A stretch of DNA of 64,000 nucleotides. It comes from Bacteroidota bacterium. GTDB taxonomy: Bacteria > Bacteroidota > Bacteroidia > Chitinophagales > Chitinophagaceae. The notes under the pieces are model-generated. The model saw nothing but the letters and a program-made list of their open reading frames with translations. It made no database searches and was not told where the DNA came from. Positions 8,952-17,911 of the stretch are shown piece after piece. Where the stretch lies: positions 1 to 64,000 of the forward strand of contig JAUZNZ010000002.1 in assembly GCA_030706735.1 (NCBI GenBank). The letters are read 5' to 3'. The position numbers and the translations under genes were made by a program. The first letter of the stretch is position 1; each line of letters starts with the position of its first letter.

Positions 8952-8982
8952 TTGTCCACCCGAACTAAAAACCTTAATTTTG
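8952..8982 (+). promoter_or_regulatory. Bacteroidota-type promoter of the bamD cluster
   Basis: TTG (8952-8954), a 20-base spacer and TAATTTTG (8975-8982) match the phylum consensus. The ATG of bamD is 9 bases downstream, so the leader is very short. Confidence 0.8.
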
Positions 8983-8991
8983 CAGGCTTCT

Positions 8992-9813
8992 ATGCGACTA
9001 TCCTCGATACTGTTCATCGGCGCAATTACCCTTTCCTCTTGCTCTGGCTTTACAAAGGTCATGAAGAGCAATGATTATGATTATAAGCTCCGGATGGCCG
9101 ACAAATACTATGCGGCAAAAGACTATAACCACGCCCAGCAGCTTTTTGATGAGTTGTTCCGTGTATTCAAAGGCAGCGAGCATTTCGAGGACATCTACTA
9201 TAAGCTGGCCTATTGCGCCTACTACCTGAAAGACTATGCCAATGCGGAAAACCTTTTCAAGGGCTTTGTGGAAGTCTTTCCGAACAGCAACAAGGCGGAA
9301 GAGATGGATTACATGCGGGCCTATACTTTCTATAAGCAATCGCCCAAAGTAGAGCTGGATCAGACGAACACAACCAAGTCGATCGGTTTCATGCAGGCAT
9401 TTATCAATACCCACCCCGGCTCCCCCCGCATCAAGGAGGCAGGCGAGATCATCGACAAATGCAGGGCCAAGCTGGAACTAAAGGAGTTCGAGAACGCCCG
9501 ATTGTATTTTGATATGGGCAATATGTACTTTAAGGCGGCCGCCGTCGTACTGAACAGTCTGATGAACAGCTACCCGGACTCTGAGAAAAGTGATCAGTAT
9601 AAGTTGCTGATAATCAAGGCTGACTATCAATACGCCAGCTTGAGCGTGGAAGAGAAGAAAGAAGAGCGCTTTGAAATGGTGGTCACCCAGTGCAACGAGT
9701 TCATCGACCGCTTCCCGGACAGTAAGCTGATGAAGACGGTACAGGAATACCTGAATTTATCTCAAACTAATCTTAAAGCGTTAAAAAATGAGCAGGCTAA
9801 GAAGACAAGTTAA
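8992..9813 (+). CDS. bamD: outer membrane protein assembly factor BamD
   Basis: The 273-residue lipoprotein begins with a signal peptide and lipobox (LSSC near residue 15) and contains TPR-like helical repeats across the rest. BamD is the essential lipoprotein partner of BamA in inserting beta-barrel proteins into the outer membrane. The ATG at 8992 is chosen over an upstream in-frame alternative at 8980, because the latter lies inside the -7 promoter box. The 3' end overlaps rpoZ by 26 bases. The order bamD-rpoZ-coaBC-DUF4835 is widely conserved in the phylum. Confidence 0.93.
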   Translation: MRLSSILFIGAITLSSCSGFTKVMKSNDYDYKLRMADKYYAAKDYNHAQQLFDELFRVFKGSEHFEDIYYKLAYCAYYLKDYANAENLFKGFVEVFPNSNKAEEMDYMRAYTFYKQSPKVELDQTNTTKSIGFMQAFINTHPGSPRIKEAGEIIDKCRAKLELKEFENARLYFDMGNMYFKAAAVVLNSLMNSYPDSEKSDQYKLLIIKADYQYASLSVEEKKEERFEMVVTQCNEFIDRFPDSKLMKTVQEYLNLSQTNLKALKNEQAKKTS

Positions 9814-10129
9814 TGCCAATACGACCAACGTAGTGGAAACAAAGAACCTTACCGATATCAAGGCCAAGACCGGGAATCTGTACGAGTCCATCGCGATCAT
9901 CGCCAAAAGGGCTAATCAGATCAATATTTCCCTCAAGGAGGAATTGCATAACAAGTTGGAGGAGTTCGCCAGCCATACGGATAGCCTGGAAGAGATCCAT
10001 GAGAACAAGGAACAGATCGAGATATCCAAGGCCTACGAGAGAATGCCCAACCCGGCCCTGTTGGCCACGCAGGAGTTCATGGAAGACAAGATCTATTATC
10101 GCAAGAACGATGACGACCTTTTCAAATAA
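9788..10129 (+). CDS. rpoZ: DNA-directed RNA polymerase omega subunit (Rpb6-like)
   Basis: The 113-residue protein matches the diverged omega/Rpb6 family of Bacteroidota: the N-terminal helix region contains GNLYESIAIIAKRANQI near residues 28-44, where omega chains bind the beta-prime C-terminus, and the tail is acidic. It assists assembly of RNA polymerase. Position confirms the call, since it sits between bamD, which it overlaps by 26 bases, and coaBC, 9 bases downstream. The overlap suggests translational coupling. Confidence 0.88.
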   Translation: MSRLRRQVNANTTNVVETKNLTDIKAKTGNLYESIAIIAKRANQINISLKEELHNKLEEFASHTDSLEEIHENKEQIEISKAYERMPNPALLATQEFMEDKIYYRKNDDDLFK

Positions 10130-10138
10130 GCTTTTCCT

Positions 10139-11383
10139 ATGTTCCAGGGGAAAAAGATCATACTGGGTGTCACCGGCAGTATCGCGGCCTATAAGTCGCT
10201 GATGCTGGTCAGGCTCCTGGTAAAGGAAGGAGCCTCCGTAAAGGTGATCATTACCCCCGCCGCCAGAGATTTTGTCACCCCGCTATCCCTTTCCACGCTG
10301 TCCAGGAACCCGGTTTTGACTGATCTGGTAAGGGATGATAACTGGATCAATCATGTCGATCTCGGGCGTTGGGCCGACTGCATGCTGATTGCCCCACTGA
10401 GTGCAAACACCCTCGCCAAAATGGCCACCGGCCTTTGCGATAACCTCCTGCTCGCTACCTATTTGTCAGCAGCTTGTCCCGTGATTGTGGCTCCCGCCAT
10501 GGACGAAGATATGTGGCGACACCCATCCACTCAGGCCAATCTCGAACGCATCCGCTCCTATGGCAATACGGTTATTCCCGTCGAAAAGGGAGAACTGGCC
10601 AGCGGGTTGAACGGAGAAGGCAGAATGGCCGAACCCGGATCGATCATGTCGTTCCTGCAGGCACACCTGGAGCAAAATAAACAGACCTCAGATTCCAAGT
10701 TCGGATCAGCCGATGTAGCGATCAGACAAGACCTTTCCGGTAAACGTGCGCTGGTCACGGCAGGCCCAACCTATGAAGCGATCGATCCGGTCCGCTTTAT
10801 CGGCAATCATTCCTCCGGCAAGATGGGACTGGCCCTCGCCAGGGCGCTCGCCGAAAGAGGGGCAGCGGTGGACCTTGTATTGGGCCCATCCTCGCTCGAT
10901 ACGGACTTTCCGGGGATTACCGTAAAAAGGGTTCAATCAGCGGGGGAGATGTATGAGGCTTGCCTCGAACGGTTTCCACATGCCGATCTGGCCATCATGG
11001 CCGCCGCCGTGGCGGATTATTCGCCTGTTGCCGTGGCTGCCGATAAGATCAAAAAAAACGGGGATACGCTGATCCTGGAGCTTAAACGGACAAAGGACAT
11101 CCTGGCCGCTCTCGGCGCCCAAAAACGGCCGGGGCAGGTTCTTGTCGGATTTGCCCTGGAGAGTGCCCATGGCCGGGATTACGCTTTGAGCAAGCTGAAG
11201 ACCAAGCGGGCGGACCTGATCGTGTTGAACTCGCTGGCCGACGAGGGTGCCGGCTTCGGGATCGATACGAACAAGATCACGATTTTTGGATCAGACGGCG
11301 CCGAACTACCCTACGAAAGGAAACCCAAGCAACAAGTGGCGCGTGACATCGTTGATAGAGCTGTAAAGATTTTGTATGCGTAA
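10139..11383 (+). CDS. coaBC: bifunctional phosphopantothenoylcysteine decarboxylase/phosphopantothenate-cysteine ligase
   Basis: The 414-residue fusion has an N-terminal flavoprotein decarboxylase (CoaC: GVTGSIAAYKS near residue 9, catalytic His in NHVDLG near residue 61, PAMDEDMW near residue 121) and a C-terminal ligase (CoaB: TAGPTYEAIDPVRFIGN near residue 204, KIKKN near residue 302). It makes 4'-phosphopantetheine for coenzyme A. The usual ACG clamp motif of CoaC, whose Cys is catalytic in E. coli, reads ASG here (GELASGLNGEGRM). I recall this substitution in relatives but cannot check it. It overlaps the next gene by 8 bases. Confidence 0.96.
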   Translation: MFQGKKIILGVTGSIAAYKSLMLVRLLVKEGASVKVIITPAARDFVTPLSLSTLSRNPVLTDLVRDDNWINHVDLGRWADCMLIAPLSANTLAKMATGLCDNLLLATYLSAACPVIVAPAMDEDMWRHPSTQANLERIRSYGNTVIPVEKGELASGLNGEGRMAEPGSIMSFLQAHLEQNKQTSDSKFGSADVAIRQDLSGKRALVTAGPTYEAIDPVRFIGNHSSGKMGLALARALAERGAAVDLVLGPSSLDTDFPGITVKRVQSAGEMYEACLERFPHADLAIMAAAVADYSPVAVAADKIKKNGDTLILELKRTKDILAALGAQKRPGQVLVGFALESAHGRDYALSKLKTKRADLIVLNSLADEGAGFGIDTNKITIFGSDGAELPYERKPKQQVARDIVDRAVKILYA

Positions 11384-12314
11384 AAATCCGTTCTTTTTGA
11401 CGGCCCTCCACCTCCTCCTCCTGGCGGGGATGGGCTATGCTCCCCTTCAAGCGCAGGAATTGCAGGCAAATATCACGGTACTGGCCAGTCGCATTCCTTC
11501 ATCCGTTGACCATAAGGTTTTTCAAACGCTGCAGAACGCCATGCACGATTTCCTGAACAACCGCAAATGGACAAATGAGACCTTTCAGACGAACGAAAAG
11601 ATCGCCTGCAATTTCCTGGTGAATATTAACGGAGCCGGGGATAATAACACGTATACAGCCTCATTGACCGTCCAGGCAGGAAGGCAGATCTTCAATTCCG
11701 GCTACCAGAGTCCGCTGATCAATTTCAATGATGATAATTACAGTTTCCGGTACGTGGAATACCAGCCTCTTGATTTTAACGACAACAGGGTACAGGGCTC
11801 CGAGCCCTTCGCGGCCAATCTGACGGCGGAACTCGCATACTATGTTTATCTGATCCTCGGCCTGAATTTCGATTCCTTTTCGCTGCGTGGCGGCGATACC
11901 TACTACCAGCGGGCCCTGAATATTGTCAATAACGCTCCCGATAGCCGCGATATCCTGGGCTGGAAGGCATTCGATGGCGTGCGCAACCGTTATTGGCTGA
12001 TCGAGAACCTGACCAACCCGAAATATAACCTGATCCACGACGCCTTTTACAATTACTATCGCATGGGCCTTGATCAGATGTATGATAAGGAAGCCGACGG
12101 CCGGGCCGCCATCCTGAATGCATTAAATATGCTCAACACGATCAATACCGAGAACCCCAATTCGATGATCATGCAATTTTTTTTCCTGGGCAAATCGAAT
12201 GAACTGGCGAGGATCTTCACCCGTTCCGCCCCCGATGAAAAAAGCCGCGCCCTGGACCTGCTCACCAGGCTCGACATTCCCAATATCAACAACTACAAAC
12301 AGGCACTCCAATGA
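11376..12314 (+). CDS. DUF4835 family secreted protein, possibly linked to type IX secretion
   Basis: The 312-residue protein begins with a signal peptide (hydrophobic stretch ending APLQAQ). Its body fits the DUF4835 family, with conserved segments such as ADLxxYVYLILG-like AELAYYVYLILGLNFDSFS near residue 148 and DSFYNYYR-like segments later. Members are found across Bacteroidota downstream of coaBC and some are annotated as PorD of the type IX secretion system; I treat that link as tentative. It overlaps coaBC by 8 bases and couples to the next gene by an ATGA overlap. Confidence 0.8.
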   Translation: MRKNPFFLTALHLLLLAGMGYAPLQAQELQANITVLASRIPSSVDHKVFQTLQNAMHDFLNNRKWTNETFQTNEKIACNFLVNINGAGDNNTYTASLTVQAGRQIFNSGYQSPLINFNDDNYSFRYVEYQPLDFNDNRVQGSEPFAANLTAELAYYVYLILGLNFDSFSLRGGDTYYQRALNIVNNAPDSRDILGWKAFDGVRNRYWLIENLTNPKYNLIHDAFYNYYRMGLDQMYDKEADGRAAILNALNMLNTINTENPNSMIMQFFFLGKSNELARIFTRSAPDEKSRALDLLTRLDIPNINNYKQALQ

Positions 12315-12862
12315 GGACCGCCGCCTGCCTGCTTGTTCTGTCGTTTTTGCTTGGTTGCTCGAACAAGGACAAAGTGCCTTCGGGCATTATCCCTCGCGAC
12401 CGGATGAGCGGCATTCTATGGGACATGGTGCAGGCTGACCAATACACAGACACATACCTGGTGAAGGACTCCGCGCACATAAATGTAAAGACGGCGACCA
12501 TGCAGCTCTACCTGAAAGTTTTCCAGCTGCACAAGATCTCACTGGAAGAGTTCCGGAAGAGCATGCGTTATTACCTCGATCATCCCGATATGACGCGCAG
12601 CCTGTTCGATTCCGTCATCAACAGGGGTAATCGCCAGCGTGCAGAGTCCTTTAAGACGATCCCGGCATTACCATCGCACGGCCAGGGCGCGGTCATACCC
12701 CCGCCGGTCCCGGGACATCCGTCCGCGACGCCGGCCCGGGGTTCCGGAATGCCCGGAACGCACCTGCCCTTCGTGACCAAACCTGGCCTGGTTTCCGACT
12801 CCGTCCATGCATCGTCTCACAAGTCGCGCCCAAAGACCGGCCCTTCCGTAAAATGGCAGTAG
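12311..12862 (+). CDS. DUF4296 domain lipoprotein
   Basis: The 183-residue protein has a signal peptide with lipobox (LLGC near residue 16). A DUF4296-like domain follows (about residues 24-100), including the IIPRDRMSGILWDMVQAD start and a YYLDHPD segment. The tail beyond residue 115 is Pro/Gly/Ser-rich and probably unstructured. Function is unknown. The start overlaps the DUF4835 stop (ATGA), so the two are translationally coupled. In many relatives recN follows DUF4835; here it does not. Confidence 0.75.
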   Translation: MRTAACLLVLSFLLGCSNKDKVPSGIIPRDRMSGILWDMVQADQYTDTYLVKDSAHINVKTATMQLYLKVFQLHKISLEEFRKSMRYYLDHPDMTRSLFDSVINRGNRQRAESFKTIPALPSHGQGAVIPPPVPGHPSATPARGSGMPGTHLPFVTKPGLVSDSVHASSHKSRPKTGPSVKWQ

Positions 12863-12934
12863 GAGGGTTCCCCCACGAACTCCTGCACATTGAATCCTTC
12901 TTAATTGTATTTTTGTGACCCTAAATCTTTGCAA

Positions 12935-13636
12935 ATGCGAAAAGTGATTGCCGGCGCCGACGAGGCGGTTCATGACATTCCCCATGGGGCGGTGATCATG
13001 CTGGGAGGATTTGGCCTTTGCGGAATTCCCGAAAATTCCATAGCCGCCCTTGCGAGAGGCGGAGTAAAGAATCTTACCTGTATTTCCAATAATGCCGGAG
13101 TGGACGGATTTGGTCTTGGCCTCCTCTTGCAGACCAGGCAGATAAAAAAAATGGTCAGTTCCTACGTGGGCGAGAACGAGGAGTTTGAACGGCAGTTGTT
13201 GAGCGGCGAACTGGAGGTAGAGCTCAACCCTCAGGGGACGCTTGCCACACGCATCCAGATGGCCGGCATGGGAATTCCCGCATTTTTTACGCCGGCTGGC
13301 TACGGTACCGAGATCGCCGAAGGCAAGGAGGTCAGGGAGTTTAATGGCAGGCCCTACCTGATGGAATATGCGCTGCATGCCGATTTTGCCATCGTAAAGG
13401 CCTGGAAAGGAGATACTATGGGCAATCTGGTCTTTCGCAAGACAACCCGGAATTTCTCTACTTCGATGGCCAAAGCGGGCGATATTACTATTGCCGAGGT
13501 AGAGCAGCTTGTCCGGCCCGGCGAACTGGATCCCGACGAGGTACATGTACCAGGCATCTACGTCCATCGGATTTTCCAGGGCATGGGTTATGAGAAACGG
13601 ATCGAACGAAAAACAGTCAGCCTGCCGGCCAAATAA
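12935..13636 (+). CDS. scoA: succinyl-CoA:3-ketoacid CoA transferase subunit A
   Basis: The 233-residue protein starts [12 protein letters not shown]. It has the glycine-rich [13 protein letters not shown] motif near residue 27 and [12 protein letters not shown] near residue 53, both typical of family I CoA-transferase alpha subunits. It moves CoA between succinate and acetoacetate with subunit B. The ATG at 12935 is chosen over an in-frame TTG at 12905, which lies within a TAnnTTTG-like box (12908-12915). scoB follows after 14 bases. Confidence 0.94.
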   Translation: MRKVIAGADEAVHDIPHGAVIMLGGFGLCGIPENSIAALARGGVKNLTCISNNAGVDGFGLGLLLQTRQIKKMVSSYVGENEEFERQLLSGELEVELNPQGTLATRIQMAGMGIPAFFTPAGYGTEIAEGKEVREFNGRPYLMEYALHADFAIVKAWKGDTMGNLVFRKTTRNFSTSMAKAGDITIAEVEQLVRPGELDPDEVHVPGIYVHRIFQGMGYEKRIERKTVSLPAK

Positions 13637-13650
13637 TAAAACCAGGGATT

Positions 13651-14316
13651 ATGGCATTGGATAAATTCGGTATCGCCAGGCGGATCGCCCTTGAGCTACG
13701 GGATGGCATGTATATCAACCTGGGCATCGGGATCCCGACCCTGGTCGCCAATTACATACCGGCGGGTATTTCGGTCGTCCTGCAATCCGAGAATGGAATG
13801 CTGGGGATGGGGCCTTATCCGGTCGAGTCGGAGGTGGATGCCGATCTGATCAACGCGGGCAAGGAGACGGTGACGATTCTCCCCGGTGGCGCCTTCTTCG
13901 ATAGTGCGGAGAGTTTTGGCATGATCAGGGCAGGGAAGGTTGACCTCACGGTCCTCGGGGCTATGGAAGTGTCCGATCGCGGCGACATCGCCAATTGGAA
14001 AATACCGGGGAAAATGGTGAAAGGCATGGGTGGCGCCATGGACCTGGTGGCCAGCGCCCGTAACATTATCGTCGCGATGCAGCACACCAATCCTAAGGGG
14101 GAATCGAAACTCCTGCCCGCTTGCACGCTCCCGCTGACCGGCGTCCGTTGCGTAAAAAAGATCGTTACCGACCTGGCCGTGTTGGACGTTACGGAAGATG
14201 GATTTCGGCTGGTGGAGCGGGCGCCGGGCGTATCGGTGGAGGAGATCCGTGAGAAGACGAAAGGAAGGCTCCTCATTGGGGGAGAAATCCCGGAAATGCA
14301 GCCTTTCAATCGATAA
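13651..14316 (+). CDS. scoB: succinyl-CoA:3-ketoacid CoA transferase subunit B
   Basis: The 221-residue beta subunit has NLGIGIPT near residue 24 and the catalytic Glu in [11 protein letters not shown] near residue 46, the residue that forms the CoA thioester. It pairs with subunit A for ketone body or short-chain acid activation. It is the second gene of a two-gene operon. Its last 11 bases overlap the 3' end of the response regulator on the opposite strand. Confidence 0.95.
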   Translation: MALDKFGIARRIALELRDGMYINLGIGIPTLVANYIPAGISVVLQSENGMLGMGPYPVESEVDADLINAGKETVTILPGGAFFDSAESFGMIRAGKVDLTVLGAMEVSDRGDIANWKIPGKMVKGMGGAMDLVASARNIIVAMQHTNPKGESKLLPACTLPLTGVRCVKKIVTDLAVLDVTEDGFRLVERAPGVSVEEIREKTKGRLLIGGEIPEMQPFNR

Positions 14317-14956
14317 GATTATTCTTGACGGCAAAGAAAACCAGTCCCGCGGTGTTTTTCGCGCCGAATCGCTCCATAAGTCGGTCCTTTATGGCTTCCA
14401 CAGTGCGTGGACTCACATCCAGTTTTTGGGCGATCTCCTGCGCCGTGAATTCCATGCAAATGTATTTGATCACCTCCCGCTCCCTGTCGTTCAACGTAAT
14501 TTCCGTATTCAGGCTGGGAACGATCTTGGTTCGCGAGTGCGATTTCTTCAGCAGGATCCGGTTGACGAAATTATTCAGGTAATAGCCTTTCGTGGCTACC
14601 TCCACAATGGCCCGCTTGATCTCCGAAGGGTCGGCGCTTTTGAGAAGATAGCCATTCGCGCCGATCTCCATCATGTGGCTGACAAAGCGTTCGTCCTCAT
14701 ACATGGTCAGGGCGATAATGTGGATGCTGGGATATTCCTTCGCGATGATCTTGGTGGTTTCGATGCCATCCTTGAGTGGCATCCGAAGATCCATCAGAAC
14801 GACATCCGGCTCGGACGCGGCCAGCCCATCGAGTAATTCCTGGCCATTCTCGGCCTCCTGCACGAATTTTATGGCATTATAGGGGCGTAAAGAGAGGATC
14901 ACCCCCTTCCTGAAAATTTTGTGGTCGTCGGCTATAGCAACTTTAATAACTCCCAT
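14306..14956 (-). CDS. NarL/LuxR-type response regulator
   Basis: The 216-residue regulator has a receiver domain (acidic pair in IADDHKIF, phosphoacceptor Asp56 in VLMDLRMP, Lys in LLKSADP near 105) and a C-terminal LuxR-type helix-turn-helix ([12 protein letters not shown] near residue 185). It is the distal gene behind the histidine kinase (60-base gap) and so probably its partner. It is paralogous to the two regulators at 17912 and 19167. Confidence 0.93.
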   Translation of the reverse strand: MGVIKVAIADDHKIFRKGVILSLRPYNAIKFVQEAENGQELLDGLAASEPDVVLMDLRMPLKDGIETTKIIAKEYPSIHIIALTMYEDERFVSHMMEIGANGYLLKSADPSEIKRAIVEVATKGYYLNNFVNRILLKKSHSRTKIVPSLNTEITLNDREREVIKYICMEFTAQEIAQKLDVSPRTVEAIKDRLMERFGAKNTAGLVFFAVKNNLID

Positions 14957-15016
14957 AGGTATTGCGACATTTCATTGCCCTCCGGCCGGAACATGGAGCC
15001 CTAAATATAATATATT

Positions 15017-15862
15017 CTAATCTACTTTGGTAAGCTTATGTTCGTCGTCCTTGACCAGCTCGATCGTGACCTTATAATAGGTCTGGGACATGTCCTTTTC
15101 GAAGAAGATCTTTCCGTGCAGTACCTTCAGGCGGCTCTGGATATTCTTTAACCCGAGGCCCACATTGCTCTTGTTCAGCTTGTCGAAATCCGTTTGGGTG
15201 ATCCCCCGCCCATCATGGTGCAGCCTGATGAAGAAGCGGTCGCCGCTGGTGTTTTGCGTAAGGTGGATGAAGCTGGCATTGCTGTGTTTGAGGATATTGT
15301 TGACCAGTTCCTGGATGACCCGGAAAATGATCAGTTCGTTCTCCGCCTGGAGGCGTTCACGATAATCGTGAAAGCGGGAACTGGCGTTCATGCTGCCCGA
15401 TCCGCTGATCTTCTGGAAAAGATCGTTCACGGCCGATTCCAGCCCGAAGTTCTTCAGGGTCGGAGGCATCAGGCTATGCGATATATTACGGATCAGCTGG
15501 ATCGTGTCGTCGATGATCTGCTTGGCGTTATAGATGCTCTGCAACTGCGTTGTCTTGTCCAGGTTGACGAGGTTCTCGTTGAGATAAAGACGGGCAGTCG
15601 CCAACAACGGTCCCGCGTCGTCATGCAGATCCGCGGCAATTCGCTGGCGCTCCTCCTCCTGCAAACGGATGGACGCATTAAGGAGCATCTTTTGCTGGTC
15701 CTGCTCCAATTTCTGCAAACGCATCTGGTAACGGATCACTTTGCGCTGGTGAAAGATGATGAAGACGATGAGCCCGATCGTCAGGGAAAGCATACCGATA
15801 GTCCCAAAGAATAATACCGTGGGAACGCTGCTACCGGGGTTGGCGATTTGTAATAGTATCAT
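15017..15862 (-). CDS. sensor histidine kinase (NarX/HPK7 type)
   Basis: The 281-residue kinase has one transmembrane helix at about residues 14-37 and almost no periplasmic sensor. A coiled linker follows, then a HisKA_3 dimerisation helix with the phosphoacceptor His80 in RQRIAADLHDDAG. The HATPase domain shows the N box (ELVNNILKHS near residue 186) and the G2 box (GLGLKNIQSR). The absence of a sensor domain suggests that the membrane protein encoded just upstream, or membrane state, supplies the signal. It probably phosphorylates the adjacent regulator. Confidence 0.92.
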   Translation of the reverse strand: MILLQIANPGSSVPTVLFFGTIGMLSLTIGLIVFIIFHQRKVIRYQMRLQKLEQDQQKMLLNASIRLQEEERQRIAADLHDDAGPLLATARLYLNENLVNLDKTTQLQSIYNAKQIIDDTIQLIRNISHSLMPPTLKNFGLESAVNDLFQKISGSGSMNASSRFHDYRERLQAENELIIFRVIQELVNNILKHSNASFIHLTQNTSGDRFFIRLHHDGRGITQTDFDKLNKSNVGLGLKNIQSRLKVLHGKIFFEKDMSQTYYKVTIELVKDDEHKLTKVD

Positions 15863-15921
15863 TTAATAATTCGTCGGCGACGGGGTTGTTAGGGTTATAT
15901 TAGGTTGAATCATCTTGCTAT

Positions 15922-16569
15922 TCAGGTATCGGCATACGTGTTCTCCATGGTATATTGTTGTTTTTTATTGGTTTTAAGGGCAAATGCGACGGTGAACAGC
16001 ATGTTTTTAACGATGTCAAAAATATTATTAATCACCCAGTAGGTGCTGTTTTTTTCAAAGCTCTTCCCATAGATGAACAGGAACAGGGTCGACGAGAAAT
16101 AGATCAGGAAGGCAATGATGATCCAGAATGACTTGGATTGATAGATAAAAAAGGCGGCCGGGCCCTTGATCTGCTCGTAAAGGAAAAAGATGCTGTAAAT
16201 GATGATGAGGATATCTTCCACCGAGGCGGTGAGGCTGTCGAAACCCTCACTTTTCTTCCCGATCACGTTGAATACGGCAAAGAGGTAAAAGGCCAGTGAA
16301 GATAAGAGCAGAATATAACGGAATAAAGCCTCCTTTAACGACAGATAGACAAAGAGGGTAAATAGCGTGTATTCGACAAAGGTAAAGCTAAAATATACAT
16401 AGAATCGTTCGGTATCGTTACTCAGGTGTCCATAAACCTTGTCTGTAACGAACGAGGCCAGGCAATAAACAAAAATTACCCAAAATCCCCCAATTCTGTT
16501 CCTTTTCAGGAACAACAAAAAGAAGATAACGGGTAATATTGAAGAAATTCGGCTTAGACTAGGAAGCAA
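15922..16569 (-). CDS. multi-pass membrane protein of unknown function, TTG start
   Basis: The 215-residue protein has about six or seven hydrophobic segments: near residues 8-21, 28-40, 60-80, 83-103, 115-130, 145-168 and 185-198. I do not recognise the family. It is first in an operon with the kinase and regulator (gaps of 59 and 60 bases), so it may sense or modulate the kinase. The start must be the TTG at 16569: an in-frame TAA lies five codons upstream, no ATG occurs before residue 190, and a consensus promoter lies 17 bases upstream. Confidence 0.78.
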   Translation of the reverse strand: MLPSLSRISSILPVIFFLLFLKRNRIGGFWVIFVYCLASFVTDKVYGHLSNDTERFYVYFSFTFVEYTLFTLFVYLSLKEALFRYILLLSSLAFYLFAVFNVIGKKSEGFDSLTASVEDILIIIYSIFFLYEQIKGPAAFFIYQSKSFWIIIAFLIYFSSTLFLFIYGKSFEKNSTYWVINNIFDIVKNMLFTVAFALKTNKKQQYTMENTYADT

Positions 16570-16585
16570 TGCCCATAAATTTTAT

Positions 16586-16616
16586 CAAATATAGAAGGCA
16601 TGGGGCTATAATCCAA
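16586..16616 (-). promoter_or_regulatory. Bacteroidota-type promoter of the membrane protein-kinase-regulator operon
   Basis: On the minus strand TTG (16616-16614), a 20-base spacer and TATATTTG (16593-16586) match the phylum consensus. The downstream start codon is the TTG at 16569. Confidence 0.75.
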
Positions 16617-16639
16617 GCAAAAAGGTAATAACCTGAGAC

Positions 16640-17026
16640 TTAGAACCAGGTCAACGGATTCCACCAGGTGATACCGCCGCCAGTGCCCGTGTCGTTACCG
16701 TTCCTGTCCGCAGCAACGCCGTTGATCGTGGAGATCGAGCCGTCTTCGTGTACGACGGTTCTCTTGATGATGTCTTTTCCTTCGGCATCGATCCCGATAT
16801 ATACCAAAGTCTTTTGTCCTTTTTCGTTGATCCCGTTATAAAAGCGGATCCCGGCGCAGCCCGGTTGGGCAAGGATCCTCTCCAGGATGGTCTTCCCCAT
16901 GTGGAATGCCAGAATATCATTAGGATATGCTTCGGTATGGGTCCGTATGAAATCTGCAGCCATTTCATGACTGATCTCTTCCCCAACTGCAGCGTAATCT
17001 TTCTTTACTAATAGCTCTTTTTGCAT
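16640..17026 (-). CDS. hypothetical protein, 128 residues
   Basis: The protein has no signal peptide or membrane segment that I can see. It has a charged N-terminal half (helix-like, residues 1-55) and a beta-like half with the GIRFYNGINEKGQKTLVYIGIDAEGKDI region, given here as GIRFYNGINEKG and TLVYIGID. A Gly-rich tail ends NPLTWF. Coding is credible by codon use and by lack of a competing frame. It is not recognised. It stands alone upstream of the signalling operon, in the same direction but before that operon's promoter. Confidence 0.6.
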   Translation of the reverse strand: MQKELLVKKDYAAVGEEISHEMAADFIRTHTEAYPNDILAFHMGKTILERILAQPGCAGIRFYNGINEKGQKTLVYIGIDAEGKDIIKRTVVHEDGSISTINGVAADRNGNDTGTGGGITWWNPLTWF

Positions 17027-17911
17027 ACTAATGAGTTTTTAGAGGTTTGAAAATGTTAGTTTGGAAGACTAAATAACCCCTAAAAAAAAAGATGGACAAC
17101 GGCCTGAATTTATGGTAAAATGCTTTAAATTGCTTGAAATTCAAGGTAGTACTGGGTTTGAGGGGTTTTTACGAGGATGTTTACTAGCTCAAATTTGAGT
17201 AAATCCACCCTATAAAAATAGTAATTTTACTAAGGCAAATCTAGTAAAAAGGCCATCGGAAAAACCCTGTATCAGGGAATATTCACATTTTTTTAGATAA
17301 TGTGAATAATTTGCGGAAAAGGGGGGAGGGGTCGGTGCTGGATTCTAAAAACGGGGCGCGCACGGTTAATAACGAAGGATAAGTCAGACTTTTTGGTCAA
17401 AAGTATTGCCGGGTACCTAAAAACGGGCCTGATATTGCCTGACTATGAAATTAAATTAGTGCTTTGCCGTTCTAGTGATCCGTTTTAATGGCTTCGCAGG
17501 GATTTCATCAGGGAGGGACGGATTTTGCGGAAAATTGGGTCTTTAGCAGGCTAATGGAGCAATAAAAAAGGAAGAAGTTGACTGATATTGGATTTTGCCT
17601 GGTCTTTCACGGATATTGAAATCTCTTACTGGACGGTAATTGGACATTGGATGGTTTGCGATAGTAGCGATCCTAATCAATCAACTTCCGATACAAATGT
17701 AACTGGCAGCAACGAACCGTACAATAGCAGAACTGCCCGTTTTATTCCGTACATAAATTACATTCCGGTTCGTAAAATTGCGAGTGCTGCATTGGTATTT
17801 TTCCGTTCCCTCTGGATATCCGGCCGCCCCGGCGCGGCAAAAGAAACAGTAACCTGATTTTCAACCTAAAACACAGGCTTATACCCATTAATTTTACAAA
17901 CCTGCTCCGGT
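17027..17911. other. long AT-rich non-coding region before a response regulator
   Basis: These 885 bases hold no convincing gene. A short open frame at 17588-17857 runs through the repeated element and lacks protein-like character. The region contains copy A of the terminal-inverted-repeat element (17575-17687). No consensus promoter directly before the regulator at 17912 is fully matched; the best is TAATTTTA near 17890. Confidence 0.6.
17575..17687 (+). repeat. terminal-inverted-repeat element, copy A
   Basis: A 113-base segment is bounded by AAGTTGACTGAT and ATCAATCAACTT, which are inverted repeats with one mismatch. It aligns almost end to end with copy B at 18781-18891, sharing the blocks TTTGCCTGG, GATATTGAAA, CTGGACGG and GGACATTGGATGGT in the same order and similar spacing. 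Both copies precede a NarL-type regulator in the same orientation. It may be a small non-autonomous mobile element or a regulatory segment copied with the regulator. Confidence 0.7.

Noticed and set aside
12668-13567. Open frame of 299 codons on the minus strand
   Set aside because: It is antisense to DUF4296 and scoA, both with family support.
17588-17857. 89-residue open frame upstream of the regulator at 17912
   Set aside because: It runs through the repeated non-coding element and has no protein-like composition or domain. Copy B of the element is not open in the same way.
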